A stretch of 64,000 nucleotides of DNA from Phycisphaerae bacterium (GTDB lineage: Bacteria; Planctomycetota; Phycisphaerae; Phycisphaerales; SM1A02). Location of the stretch: contig NYSW01000079.1 in assembly GCA_002683195.1 (NCBI GenBank), positions 9,523 through 73,522 of the forward strand, read 5' to 3'. Position 1 is the stretch's first letter; each line of letters opens with the position of its first letter. Positions 1-8,751 of this stretch are shown here, piece after piece. Below the pieces are notes generated by a model. That model was not told where the DNA came from and ran no database searches. It worked only from the letters and a program-made list of their open reading frames with translations. The translations under genes and the position numbers were made by a program.

Positions 1-39
1 ATTTCCAGCTCTGGAAGCAGGAAGATGAAACGAACCCCT

Positions 40-60
40 TGAGCGAGAAATTCTCGCTCA
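40..60. repeat. Perfect inverted repeat (hairpin)
   Basis: Two perfect 10-base arms (40-49 and 51-60) flank a single A. The repeat lies about 200 bases beyond the stop of the ankyrin gene on the minus strand and could end its transcript, but there is no clear T-run. The rest of 1-259 shows no convincing gene. Confidence 0.4.
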
Positions 61-259
61 CGGGATCAGAAATTCATCACGGAAGGGATCAAGGCCTTCC
101 CTTGGTCGATGGCACCAACCCCCATCAGGTTCCAAGCCATCGACGGCGGCCGCTCTTCACGACCGAGGCACGCTCGACCGGGGGGGAAGACCGGTGCTCA
201 TTCCGTCTGGAGGCTTCGACCGTCGATGCCCGGGTGATCAGCCTTTTGAAGAGCATCGA

Positions 260-2584
260 TCAACGGGGCCGCTGGGCATCGAGCCTCGAACCTTTTTCAC
301 CGCCGGCATCTCGCAGCACCTTCTTATGCGTGAACATCGCCACATCAAGTGGGGTTCGACCATCCCGTGCGCGGGCGTTGACATCGGCGCCGGCATCGAT
401 GATGCCGGCAATGACCTCGACCTCACGATTCGACTGCACTGCGACGTGCAACGGTGTGAATCCTTGCGTATCCCGCGCCTCGAGCTCGGCACCTCCAGCA
501 ATCAGGGCTTCCAGACCCCGAGACTGCGGAGCGTGGCGGGCAGCGTGATGAAGAGCGGTCCCTCCATCTCGATCCCGAGTCTCGACCGAGGCACCGCCGT
601 CGAGAAGCGCTTTGATGATGCGAGGATCCGACTGGAGTTGAGCCGCCGCATGCAGCGGGGTCATTGATCCGGGCAACAGAGAGAACGAAGACCTGGCCTC
701 GACGTCCGCGCCTGCTTCGATGAGCGCCTGAACCGCCTCCAGGCTGCTCCCCTGACTTGCCGCCATGTGGAGAGGCGTGAGTTGCAGGTTGTTGCCGACA
801 TTCACCTCGGCTCCTCCGAGAAGGAGCGACCGGAGGACCTCGGGATTCGGATTACCGCCGGCAGCGCGGTGAAGCGGTGTGCCGAGTGATCGGTCGAGGA
901 CATTCGGATCGGCACCATGGAGCACGAGCCGCCGAATGACCTCCGGATTGGGATTCAACTGTGCCGCGGCATGCAGCGGAGTGAGGGATTCTCGACTCCT
1001 GGTATCGACACGGGCTCCCGCAGCGAGGAGTAGCTCGATGATTTCCGGATTGGGATTCGCCATCGCCGCGGTGAACAATGCGGTGCAACCCGCTCCGTTT
1101 CGGCGGCCGACCGAAGCGCCGGCCTCCAGCAGGCACGCGACGACCGCAGGATCGTCGTTCAATTCAGCCGCGAGGTGCAACGGTCCGTTTCCGGCCTCCG
1201 TCTTCGCCGTGATGTCGGCTCCGCCTTGAATCAGGAGTTCGAGGACCTCCTTGTTCGCAGAACTGGCAGCCGCGTGTATCGGCCGGATCGCCCCCGTGAA
1301 TTCGACCTCTGGATCCGCACCCGCCGCAAGAAGGAGACCGACCATTTCCGGATCGCCACCGACCCCGATCGCCACATGCAGGGGGCTCAGTCCATCACCA
1401 GTCATCGCATCGGCCGAAGCGCCCGCGTCCAGAAGGTGCGCCATGATCGATGCATCGCCTTCTCGCATCGCGGCGTAATGAAGCGCCGTCTTCCCATCCG
1501 GCCCCGTGGACTCGAGATCCGCGCCCGCGTCGATCAGCACCGCCAGCAGATCCACGTTTCGGAATCGTGCCCCCACATGAAGTGCCGTCCAGCCATCAGA
1601 CCCCGGTTGGTCGACCACCGCACCATGGGAGATCAACGTCGTCAGGACTTGGGGCTCGACATTCATCTGGATGGCGAGTTCAAGCGGTGTGACGCCCTCC
1701 GCGGTCGTCGCGTCGACGAGCGCCCCCGCCTCCAGCAAGGCTTCAAGAACCCCCGGATGTCCGGAAGACTGCGCGGCGGCGTGCAGCGGGGTGTGGGCCC
1801 CGTGGTTCCGAGCGTCCACCCGAGCCCCGGCGTCGATCAGGATCCGGATGACTTCCGGATCATCTGTTCGTTGCGAAGCATCGTGCAACGCGGTGTTTCC
1901 ATGTTTTTCGGTGGCGTGAACATTCGCACCGGCGGCCAGGACATATCTGATGACGGGAACCTGATCGGATCTCTTGCTGGCGATGAGCAGCGGGGTGACG
2001 CCATTTTGATTGATCGCTTCGACGTCGGCCCCGGCCTCGATCAGCGTCTCGACTATTTCGACTTCCATCTGATGAATCATGGCGAGGTGCAGAGGGGTCG
2101 AGTCGTTCCAGGTCCTGGCCATCACATCCGCGCCGGCGTCGAGAAGTGCCTCGATCACCACCTGGTCGTTGGCGAAGGAAGCGAGATGAATCGGAAACCG
2201 GTCCCCGTATCCGGGAAGATGAACGTCCGCCCCCGAGTCGATCAAGTACTCGAGTACCTCCACATCGCAGGCCAGGGCGGCAAGATGAATCGGCGCCATG
2301 TCGCCGTGGGAATGATCCGGCTGACCATCGTCATCCATGTCGATCCCCAGATCGAATTCCGCGAGCTCGATCCTTTGCAGGGCATTGACATCAGCGCCAG
2401 CGTCCAGGAAGGACCGCACCCCCGAAGGGGTGGCCTCTCCCGATCGACACAAATCGTGCAGGGTGTCGTAGCGATGCCCGACGGAACCATGCGACGGCTC
2501 GACCTCGGACGAACTCGAACATGCCGACATCGGGATCGAAGCGAGAACGGCGAAGAGAGCCGAGCGAATCTTGGGTTTGAACAT
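260..2584 (-). CDS. Ankyrin-repeat lipoprotein, about 20 repeats
   Basis: This 774-residue protein is almost entirely ankyrin repeats. I chose the ATG at 2584 because it opens a lipoprotein signal ending in a Ser-Ala-Cys lipobox near residue 20; the open frame runs 47 codons further upstream without such a signal. After the signal, about 20 units of roughly 33 residues follow, each with the TPLHxA helix start and a GADV/GAxV turn; several carry an extra two residues (for example NPNPEV). The last unit is degenerate and ends in a short charged tail. Ankyrin arrays bind other proteins; no catalytic domain is present. The lipobox predicts anchoring on a membrane, so it probably acts in the periplasm or at the surface. 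It is divergent from the DUF3500 gene. The partner is unknown. Confidence 0.9.
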   Translation of the reverse strand: MFKPKIRSALFAVLASIPMSACSSSSEVEPSHGSVGHRYDTLHDLCRSGEATPSGVRSFLDAGADVNALQRIELAEFDLGIDMDDDGQPDHSHGDMAPIHLAALACDVEVLEYLIDSGADVHLPGYGDRFPIHLASFANDQVVIEALLDAGADVMARTWNDSTPLHLAMIHQMEVEIVETLIEAGADVEAINQNGVTPLLIASKRSDQVPVIRYVLAAGANVHATEKHGNTALHDASQRTDDPEVIRILIDAGARVDARNHGAHTPLHAAAQSSGHPGVLEALLEAGALVDATTAEGVTPLELAIQMNVEPQVLTTLISHGAVVDQPGSDGWTALHVGARFRNVDLLAVLIDAGADLESTGPDGKTALHYAAMREGDASIMAHLLDAGASADAMTGDGLSPLHVAIGVGGDPEMVGLLLAAGADPEVEFTGAIRPIHAAASSANKEVLELLIQGGADITAKTEAGNGPLHLAAELNDDPAVVACLLEAGASVGRRNGAGCTALFTAAMANPNPEIIELLLAAGARVDTRSRESLTPLHAAAQLNPNPEVIRRLVLHGADPNVLDRSLGTPLHRAAGGNPNPEVLRSLLLGGAEVNVGNNLQLTPLHMAASQGSSLEAVQALIEAGADVEARSSFSLLPGSMTPLHAAAQLQSDPRIIKALLDGGASVETRDRDGGTALHHAARHAPQSRGLEALIAGGAELEARDTQGFTPLHVAVQSNREVEVIAGIIDAGADVNARARDGRTPLDVAMFTHKKVLRDAGGEKGSRLDAQRPR

Positions 2585-2941
2585 CAATTCATCCTGAACT
2601 GATGTCAGGTCAGCGTCAACAACCCCCCGGCTTCTGGAAAGGTCGCCCCAGACCATTTCCGCCACGGACCGCCGCGAAAATCGAGACCACGGCCGTTTCA
2701 AGCGACTCCGCCTTCGAATTGTCATCGATGAATGCTCGAACCTCGGATCCTTCCGGATCGAATCTTTGTCGACGAATCACTGATGCGGATCGATATTCCA
2801 CGGTTCCCATCAGGGCATCATCACCTGGTGTGATTGCCCCCTGAGGATGCAACAACTCCTTTTTTCGCCCGGATGTCGATGATCGAGCGGCCGTCCATTT
2901 TCCAATCGAACAAAGGAAGGCCGAGATATCGTGCAGACTTC
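2585..2941. other. Intergenic region between divergent genes
   Basis: The divergent spacer between the ankyrin and DUF3500 genes must hold promoters for both. It contains the doubtful small frame at 2616-2810 and a short T-run at 2870-2875 but no hairpin or operator that I can defend. Confidence 0.4.
2616..2810 (-). CDS. Possible small protein upstream of ankyrin gene
   Basis: A 64-codon frame ends 31 bases upstream of the ankyrin start on the same strand. Its sequence (for example FDPEGSEVRAFIDDNSK) reads like a globular protein, and an AGGTG lies upstream of the ATG. However, third-position GC is only about half, lower than in neighbouring genes, and I recognise no family. It may be leader sequence rather than a gene. 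Confidence 0.25.
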   Translation of the reverse strand: MGTVEYRSASVIRRQRFDPEGSEVRAFIDDNSKAESLETAVVSIFAAVRGGNGLGRPFQKPGGC

Positions 2942-3985
2942 ATGTCACGAATGATCCCCTGGAACAGTCTCATCCCTGCCTTGATTCGCCATCGAACCGG
3001 TGCGGCCACCGCCATCGCCTGCCTGCTTTTCGCGGCAACGATGTCGAAGCCTTGTTTCGCGGATCCCGGCGATCCCCTGGCCCGGGCTCAAGCCTTCCTG
3101 CAGACCCTTGATGACACGTCGCGAGCGCAAGCATCGGCACCGATCTCCGCCCCCGATCGAGTCCAATGGTCCTATCTTCCGGAACCACGAACCGGCCTTC
3201 GGCTCGGTGACCTCGACCTGGACCAGCGATCGGCATGGTCGTTGTTCATGACGGAAGCCCTGGGCCGTGATGGCGTCGCCCGAATCGATCGGATCCGCGC
3301 CACGGAGCCGATCGAGCATCGAGGTGGCGGCGTCCACACCGGCCCGGATGAGTTTCGCATCCGTTTCTTCGGACTTGGAACCGTGGAGAACCCGCCGGCC
3401 TGGTCCTGGCGCATCGAAGGCCATCATCTTTCGATCCACCAGACATTCATCGGGGAAGAGGTGGTCTGCATCACGCCACTCTTCATCGGTTCGGTGGTCC
3501 GCGAGGACGTGAACGGCGAGCCCCTCGGCGTCGAAGATCGACGAGCCGCCGCGATTCTCGATGGACTCCGCGGCGATTCACGGAGGACCGCGATGGATCC
3601 ACGCGGACTTCCGGGCGACCTGCGGACCGCGATGAAGGCACCCGGGCGATGGAACCTCGAAGGCGGCCTGCCTCTTTCAAAGGCCGACGCCGAAGCCCGG
3701 AACCACGCCAATGCCATCGTCGACGATCTCCTGCGACTTCACCCGGAAGCCGTGGCCAAACCACTTCGAGATGCCTGGCGACGCACTCCCTCGCACGACA
3801 TCACATTCGCCTGGTGCGGCGACACTGATCGAGACGGACCGCATCAGTGGCGCCTCGTCTCGCCGGTACTGGTGGTGGAGTTCTCCCACAGTGGGCGCAA
3901 CGTGCAGCATGGGCACCTGGTCCTGAGGACTCCGGATGGCGAATTTCCGTCACGAGCGCTCGGCGCCTGGCGTGATACCCCCTGA
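2942..3985 (+). CDS. DUF3500 family secreted protein
   Basis: The 347-residue product carries an N-terminal signal peptide (hydrophobic stretch after RHRTG, cleavage near CFA-DPG) and matches the DUF3500 family along its length. Visible family marks are the WSYLPEPRTGLRLGDL segment, GHHLSIHQTF, TPLFIGS in the middle and a C-terminal HQWRLVSPVLVVEFSHSGRNVQHGHLVLR. The biochemical role of DUF3500 proteins is unknown. The start at 2942 is preferred because it gives a normal signal peptide; an ATG at 2951 is equally possible, and neither has a strong ribosome site. It ends just before a strong hairpin. Confidence 0.85.
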   Translation: MSRMIPWNSLIPALIRHRTGAATAIACLLFAATMSKPCFADPGDPLARAQAFLQTLDDTSRAQASAPISAPDRVQWSYLPEPRTGLRLGDLDLDQRSAWSLFMTEALGRDGVARIDRIRATEPIEHRGGGVHTGPDEFRIRFFGLGTVENPPAWSWRIEGHHLSIHQTFIGEEVVCITPLFIGSVVREDVNGEPLGVEDRRAAAILDGLRGDSRRTAMDPRGLPGDLRTAMKAPGRWNLEGGLPLSKADAEARNHANAIVDDLLRLHPEAVAKPLRDAWRRTPSHDITFAWCGDTDRDGPHQWRLVSPVLVVEFSHSGRNVQHGHLVLRTPDGEFPSRALGAWRDTP

Positions 3986-3993
3986 ACATGACA

Positions 3994-4024
3994 ACGCCGG
4001 GCGGTGCTCGGCACCGCCCGGCGT
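3994..4024. terminator. Bidirectional terminator hairpin
   Basis: Perfect 14-base arms (3994-4007 and 4011-4024) with a 3-base loop lie between the converging DUF3500 and PEP-CTERM genes. There is no long T-run, so strength is inferred from the stem alone. Confidence 0.8.
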
Positions 4025-4087
4025 GATTTCAAGCTCGTGTTCCCCGCCGCTCACCCAACAAGGGTGAGATTCGGATCGAGCAGAAAA

Positions 4088-4819
4088 TCAGTCTCGACGT
4101 CTTCGACGACGGATGGCCGCCACGCCTGCGAGTCCCGCAAGGGCCCCGGCACCAGGCACTACGGTCAGCTGGTCCTGACGGTTCTCATCCGTGAGGCCGA
4201 TCACCTTGGAAAAGCCAAGAAATCCACCGTCGCCGAGTCCGTCAAGCATGATCTGGGCGAAACCGATCACGTTCGAACTGGCGTTGAAGGATGCCTGCCC
4301 CGCGTTGATCGAAAGGCCTGCGAGAACCGAGCTGGCATCAGTGGTGTCAGCACTCAGTTCATGGGAGATCTCCCAGACCATGACCTGGAATGCCGCCGCA
4401 TAATCGCGAGCATCGCTTCCAGTCTGCGACATCACGAAATCGTAGTTTCGAGCGTAGAGATCGCGCATGACCTCGGCCCGGGCGTCACCCAGTGGTCCGG
4501 GCATCGGAGGCTGATCGGGAAGATTCTCGAGCTCGACGACGTCGTAGTCGACCGTCGTGCCGTTGGAGATGTTCTCTTCCAACTGGATGCAGAACGACTT
4601 CACGCCTCCGCTCCAATTGAACACACCCGCCGCGTTCGTGCCGGTGTTCACCGTGGATCCGTCATCAAAGGTCCAGGAAACGGCCCGGGACGGCGATACT
4701 CCCTCGAAGGAAAGAGAGACCGAATCACCAACGACCACGTCACCCTGTGCCACGACCGAGGACGCGAAAACGGCAAGAAGACCACCGGCCACGAATGTGG
4801 CTCTGTTCATCACTTTCAT
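4088..4819 (-). CDS. PEP-CTERM protein with probable thioester (TED) domain
   Basis: The 243-residue protein has a signal peptide (residues 1-25) and a C-terminal sorting signal: VVPGAGALAG, a hydrophobic stretch, and six consecutive arginines. This is the PEP-CTERM variant common in Phycisphaerae, normally processed by an exosortase. The body carries FCIQLEE (Cys77) and FQVMVWEI (Gln145), matching the paired Cys and Gln-x-x-hydrophobic-Trp motifs of thioester adhesin domains, and a late NRQDQL strand. If the Cys-Gln thioester forms, the domain could attach covalently to amines on a surface. GGAGGT seven bases before the ATG fixes the start. Thioester assignment is inference from motifs; the surface location is well supported. 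Confidence 0.8.
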   Translation of the reverse strand: MKVMNRATFVAGGLLAVFASSVVAQGDVVVGDSVSLSFEGVSPSRAVSWTFDDGSTVNTGTNAAGVFNWSGGVKSFCIQLEENISNGTTVDYDVVELENLPDQPPMPGPLGDARAEVMRDLYARNYDFVMSQTGSDARDYAAAFQVMVWEISHELSADTTDASSVLAGLSINAGQASFNASSNVIGFAQIMLDGLGDGGFLGFSKVIGLTDENRQDQLTVVPGAGALAGLAGVAAIRRRRRRD

Positions 4820-5128
4820 CGTGTTGACCTCCGGAATACACCCCCCCGGAATGGAGAGGCTTCTTGATGTCTGCAGTGCTACCGCACCGCTTCTGGATTC
4901 GAAGTCCGCCCACTCCCCGAACGGGAAATCGACCGGTACTTACTCTTCACTCCCGGGACCTCCCCGGCCGAGGTCGACGGCCGGAATCCATTCATGCAGA
5001 TGGAATCCAACCGTGCCCCGGTGTGAACATTGGAAGGTAGCGATCTCGATTCATTTTGCGACAGTGAACACGGAAAGACCTGCCAATCAAAGCTCGATTG
5101 GGGCGTTTGCCCCCCTCTTACGATGGTG
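4820..5128. other. Intergenic region
   Basis: The spacer between two minus-strand genes holds a GGAGGT ribosome site next to 4819 and two small hairpins near 5083-5113. No open frame here looks real, and no promoter is clear. Confidence 0.4.
5100..5113 (-). terminator. Weak terminator-like hairpin
   Basis: GGGGC/GCCCC arms with a 4-base loop lie 16 bases beyond the esterase stop, followed on the minus strand by a second hairpin (CCAATC/GATTGG, 5083-5101) that overlaps it slightly. There is no T-run. Confidence 0.4.
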
Positions 5129-7207
5129 TCAGTCGCACCGACCCCGGTACTGGTCGAGCGGGAGACCGGTCGATCCCGTGACGTTCGCTCGCTCGGGATT
5201 GTTCTGCCACGCGTAAGCGACGGCCACCGGATCCGGCACCGTTCCGCTCCACACGATGACCGAACGGCCATCGTCCCCGAACTCGGCCTCCGCCCAATGC
5301 CATTTGCCACTGGGGCCCTGCACCGCGAATCCGTCAACGCTCTCACCATCCCGAGTTTGCAGTCCACCCATCGCATTCTCGACCTCGAGCCGAAAACCCT
5401 GAATGGCCACGCCGCCCACTTCCGGACGCATCGTCTGCCTGCACTCGACGATTCTTGGACTGGCGGAGGACTGGTTGGGCCTGTCGTAATGATCGTTCAA
5501 GGCCCACGCCGCCATCCGACGGCCGACCTCACGCTTGTTGCGGGGATGAATGTCTCGAGCATCTCCGATGTCCGTGGTGACGACGAGGCCCACGCCGGGC
5601 ATCGAAGCCGCCGTCATCGACTGAGCGTCCCGCAACCGTGGCCAAGCCTCCTCCACCGGTTGGTCCGGCTTGAAGGCCCTGTACGCGGCGAGTTGGACGA
5701 TGCCGAATGGAAGATCATCCCGCTCGAAGGCCCGACCCCAGTCTTCAATCAGCATCGGCATGAACCGGCGATAGCGTTCCGGTTCGCCCTCGTTGGATTC
5801 CCCCTGATACCAGATGGCGCCGCGAACGCCGTACGGAACGAACGGACGAATCATCGCGTTGTGAAGTGCTGCGTAGTCCGTGGGCTGGACGCCGGGCTCG
5901 ACCAGTTTCGCCGGTGCGACGTTCGGCCTTCCTCCCTGGTGTCCCACACCTTTTCGCCATCGCCACTCACCTGCCAGCGGTAGAAAAGTCGGCTCCGCGG
6001 CGCGGCGATCCATGACACCGATTCGCATCGCTCCGCGAGCTCCTCCGAATCCGCCTTCGCCCCCCGAATCGATGACCATGATGGTGATCGAACGTGGCCC
6101 GGCCTTCACGATCGGGCCGGGAATCCGGTAGCTCCGCCGAGTGCCGTGCGATTCGACCGACGATCCGATCCGAACGCCGTCGAACCACACCACGTCACTG
6201 TCGTCGATGGGACCAGACTGCAGGATGAGCGTTCGACCCACCCAATCTTCGGGAATGTCGATGGTCCGGCGGTACCAGACCGTACCGTCGAATCCGGCCA
6301 GGGACGGATCGGTCGCCGACCACGCCTTCGGGAGGTCGACGGTCTTCCAATTCGCATCATCGAATCCAGTTCGGATCCAACCTCCGGGGATTCCCGGGTC
6401 GGAGGCCAGCTGCGCGTCGATGTAGGTCGCCGTGGAACGCTCCCGATCCAGACGGATCCGCTCCTCTCGCTCGAAACGATCACCCTCGCTCATGCGACGA
6501 AATTCCTTGACCGCACCCGTCTGCCGATTCATCGCGGCTTTCGAAAGGTCGGCCGCCGCCAGAGACTCGATCGAGATCCAGGGTTCGATCCGAGTACCGC
6601 CCCAGTTGATGGACAGCAGCCCCACGGGCACGTCCAGTTCATCCTGAAGATGACGAGCGAAGGCGTAGCCGACCGCGGTGAAACCACCGACGGTCTCCGG
6701 GCTGCACACCGTCCAGGATGCCGCGATGTCGTCCTGCGGCTGATTCGCGGTGACGTGCGGAGCCTTGATGAGCCGGATGGTCGGGCGATCCGCGGTGATC
6801 CTCTCGGCGGCGGGGTCGCTGGACTGGGCCACGGTCCACTCCATGTTCGACTGACCACCACAGATCCAGACTTCCCCCACCAGCACGTCGCGGATCTCGA
6901 TTCGGTTTTTTCCGCGAACCGACATGGTTCGTGATTCCGCGGACGCCTCGAATGGTTCCAGATCGATCCGCCAGCGGCCGTTCTCCCCCGCGATCGCCGA
7001 GGACGTCCGCCCTCCGAACGCGACCTCGACCTGCTCACCGGGATCGGCCTTGCCCCAGACGGGGACCGGTAGATCACGCTGAAGCACCATGTGATCGCCG
7101 AACACCGCGGGAAGGGAGATGTCCCCGACGGCTGGATTCCCGCCGATTCCAGCGACGAAACAACTGACGAAGACGAAGAGATTCCAATGGGCGAGTCGTC
7201 GATTCAT
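5129..7207 (-). CDS. Sialate O-acetylesterase
   Basis: The 692-residue secreted enzyme belongs to the SASA/GDSL-like esterases, which remove O-acetyl groups from sialic acids or acetylated glycans. After a signal peptide (about residues 1-28) it has the usual N-terminal LPAVFGDHMVLQRDLPVPVWG segment, the nucleophile motif GGQSNMEW (Ser120), a jelly-roll insert around 280-380 that is typical of the long planctomycete forms, WYQGESN near residue 475, and a C-terminal DIGDARDIHPRNK block providing the catalytic Asp/His. All catalytic elements are present. Planctomycetes usually carry many such genes for scavenging marine polysaccharides. It is divergently placed from the TPR/CRTAC1 pair, with an AT-rich patch at 7291-7310 as the likely promoter area. 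Confidence 0.93.
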   Translation of the reverse strand: MNRRLAHWNLFVFVSCFVAGIGGNPAVGDISLPAVFGDHMVLQRDLPVPVWGKADPGEQVEVAFGGRTSSAIAGENGRWRIDLEPFEASAESRTMSVRGKNRIEIRDVLVGEVWICGGQSNMEWTVAQSSDPAAERITADRPTIRLIKAPHVTANQPQDDIAASWTVCSPETVGGFTAVGYAFARHLQDELDVPVGLLSINWGGTRIEPWISIESLAAADLSKAAMNRQTGAVKEFRRMSEGDRFEREERIRLDRERSTATYIDAQLASDPGIPGGWIRTGFDDANWKTVDLPKAWSATDPSLAGFDGTVWYRRTIDIPEDWVGRTLILQSGPIDDSDVVWFDGVRIGSSVESHGTRRSYRIPGPIVKAGPRSITIMVIDSGGEGGFGGARGAMRIGVMDRRAAEPTFLPLAGEWRWRKGVGHQGGRPNVAPAKLVEPGVQPTDYAALHNAMIRPFVPYGVRGAIWYQGESNEGEPERYRRFMPMLIEDWGRAFERDDLPFGIVQLAAYRAFKPDQPVEEAWPRLRDAQSMTAASMPGVGLVVTTDIGDARDIHPRNKREVGRRMAAWALNDHYDRPNQSSASPRIVECRQTMRPEVGGVAIQGFRLEVENAMGGLQTRDGESVDGFAVQGPSGKWHWAEAEFGDDGRSVIVWSGTVPDPVAVAYAWQNNPERANVTGSTGLPLDQYRGRCD

Positions 7208-7479
7208 GTCTGCATGCTCGCCCCCCGCTCGGGGGTTGGCAACTCCGACGATTCAGGCCGACCCCGCCCCGAACGACCAAACGTCCGAGAACTGTTTTTA
7301 AGGTTGATAGCGTGATGCCGTCATCGATCCTGAGCGAGCTGGACCCAGAAGTTGGAGTTCTGCTCCCGATGTCTCGATGAAGCGGTACCCGGCCCCCTGC
7401 CGGTTGAACCACCATTGGTGCTGTTCGTACCCTTCAGTGCGTGGATCCGGATCGTCCCCCGCGTCCCTTGAACGTCCCC

Positions 7480-8751
7480 ATGAAAATCATCCGCTCAATC
7501 ATTCTCGTCGGCCTGATCCTCGGGATCCCCGCCCTCCCTGGCTGCGAGGACCCGGCCACCCTGCCCACGAACGCAGGTCAGGAGGATCCCGCGACCACGG
7601 TCGAGGAGGTGATGCTCCTCCCCCGTCCCGAGCCGCTGACGTCACTGGACCCGATCTCACGACGCTTGATTTCAAGTCGAGCCGCGATGGTCGCGGAGGC
7701 CCCTGACTCCGCGGTCGCCTGGGCGAAATACGGCGATGTCTGCCTGATGAATCTCTGGCTGGAAGAAGCCATCCTCGCCTACGACCAGGCCTTGAAACTT
7801 CCCGAGGTGTCGACGCCACTGGTGCTCTGGCGCCGGGCGGAGGCGTTGCACGGACTCGGCCGCTTCAACGACGCGGACCGGGACGCTTCGAAATCACTGT
7901 CCCTGGCTCCGGAACACCTCGAAGGCTGGGTGACCCTCGCCCATCGACGGCTCGAACAGGGTGACATCGAAGGGGCAGAGCAAGCACTCGAACAGGCCGC
8001 CCCGGGAACCGTGGACCTTCTCCGGCGAGCAACGGTGTCGATTCCCTTGGCACTGCAATCAGGACGCCATGCCGAAGCCCGGATCATGATCGACGAACTG
8101 GTCGCCGAACGGCCGCACCCGGTCTCGAGCCGCCTGGCCGTGAACGTGGGAAACGCCGTTCGCGATCGGGATCTGGTTCAAGCCCATCTCCCGAATGCCG
8201 CCGAAGGCATTCGGCTCTTCGAGGACCCATGGCTCGCCCAACTCGCCCCCCTCGCACGTCACGAACAGGCAGATCTGATCCGAGCGGTCCGCATCCGACG
8301 TTCCTCGCCCCCGAAGATCGCGTTGCAGCAGATCCGCCGGATCATCGCCCAACGCCCAAGACTTCCGATGCTTCGCGTCATCGCCGCCGATCTGCTGAAA
8401 CAGGACGAGCAGTTCGCAGACGCGAAGATCGCGCTTGATGCGGTTCGAAGCGTCAATCCCCCCGACCATGAATACTGGGCCCTCGATGCCCTGGTGAGTC
8501 TTCGCCTCGCGAACGCGGGAAAGGAAGACCTCCGGGAACAGGCTCGGACATCCAGCCTGCGAGCGATCGAGATCAATCCCACCATTGGTTATGGATGGCA
8601 GATCCGGGCGTTCGTGCTTGAAGCCGACGAGGATCACCTCGGTGCGTCCGACGCCTTTCTGAAAGCGGCCGAGCACGCGGATTCGGCCACGGAACGTCTC
8701 CGATGGACCGCGGAAGCGGAACGCTGCACCAATCGAGCGAACAACCCATGA
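7480..8751 (+). CDS. TPR-repeat lipoprotein
   Basis: The start is placed at 7480, where a lipoprotein signal with lipobox Leu-Pro-Gly-Cys begins; the open frame extends 13 codons upstream to a GTG without a signal. The 423-residue product has tetratricopeptide-like helices, clearest around residues 70-175 (AVAWAKYGDVCLMNLWLEEA, LWRRAEALHGLGRFNDA, GWVTLAHRRLEQGDIEGA) and again near the C-terminus (GYGWQIRAFVLEADEDHLGA). TPR solenoids act as scaffolds. Its stop overlaps the start of the next gene (ATGA), so the two proteins are very likely made in step and act together outside the cytoplasm. Confidence 0.88.
   Translation: MKIIRSIILVGLILGIPALPGCEDPATLPTNAGQEDPATTVEEVMLLPRPEPLTSLDPISRRLISSRAAMVAEAPDSAVAWAKYGDVCLMNLWLEEAILAYDQALKLPEVSTPLVLWRRAEALHGLGRFNDADRDASKSLSLAPEHLEGWVTLAHRRLEQGDIEGAEQALEQAAPGTVDLLRRATVSIPLALQSGRHAEARIMIDELVAERPHPVSSRLAVNVGNAVRDRDLVQAHLPNAAEGIRLFEDPWLAQLAPLARHEQADLIRAVRIRRSSPPKIALQQIRRIIAQRPRLPMLRVIAADLLKQDEQFADAKIALDAVRSVNPPDHEYWALDALVSLRLANAGKEDLREQARTSSLRAIEINPTIGYGWQIRAFVLEADEDHLGASDAFLKAAEHADSATERLRWTAEAERCTNRANNP

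Noticed and set aside
1175..2602. Plus-strand open frame of 475 codons
   Set aside because: It is antisense to the ankyrin repeat gene and shows only repeat-like basic sequence.
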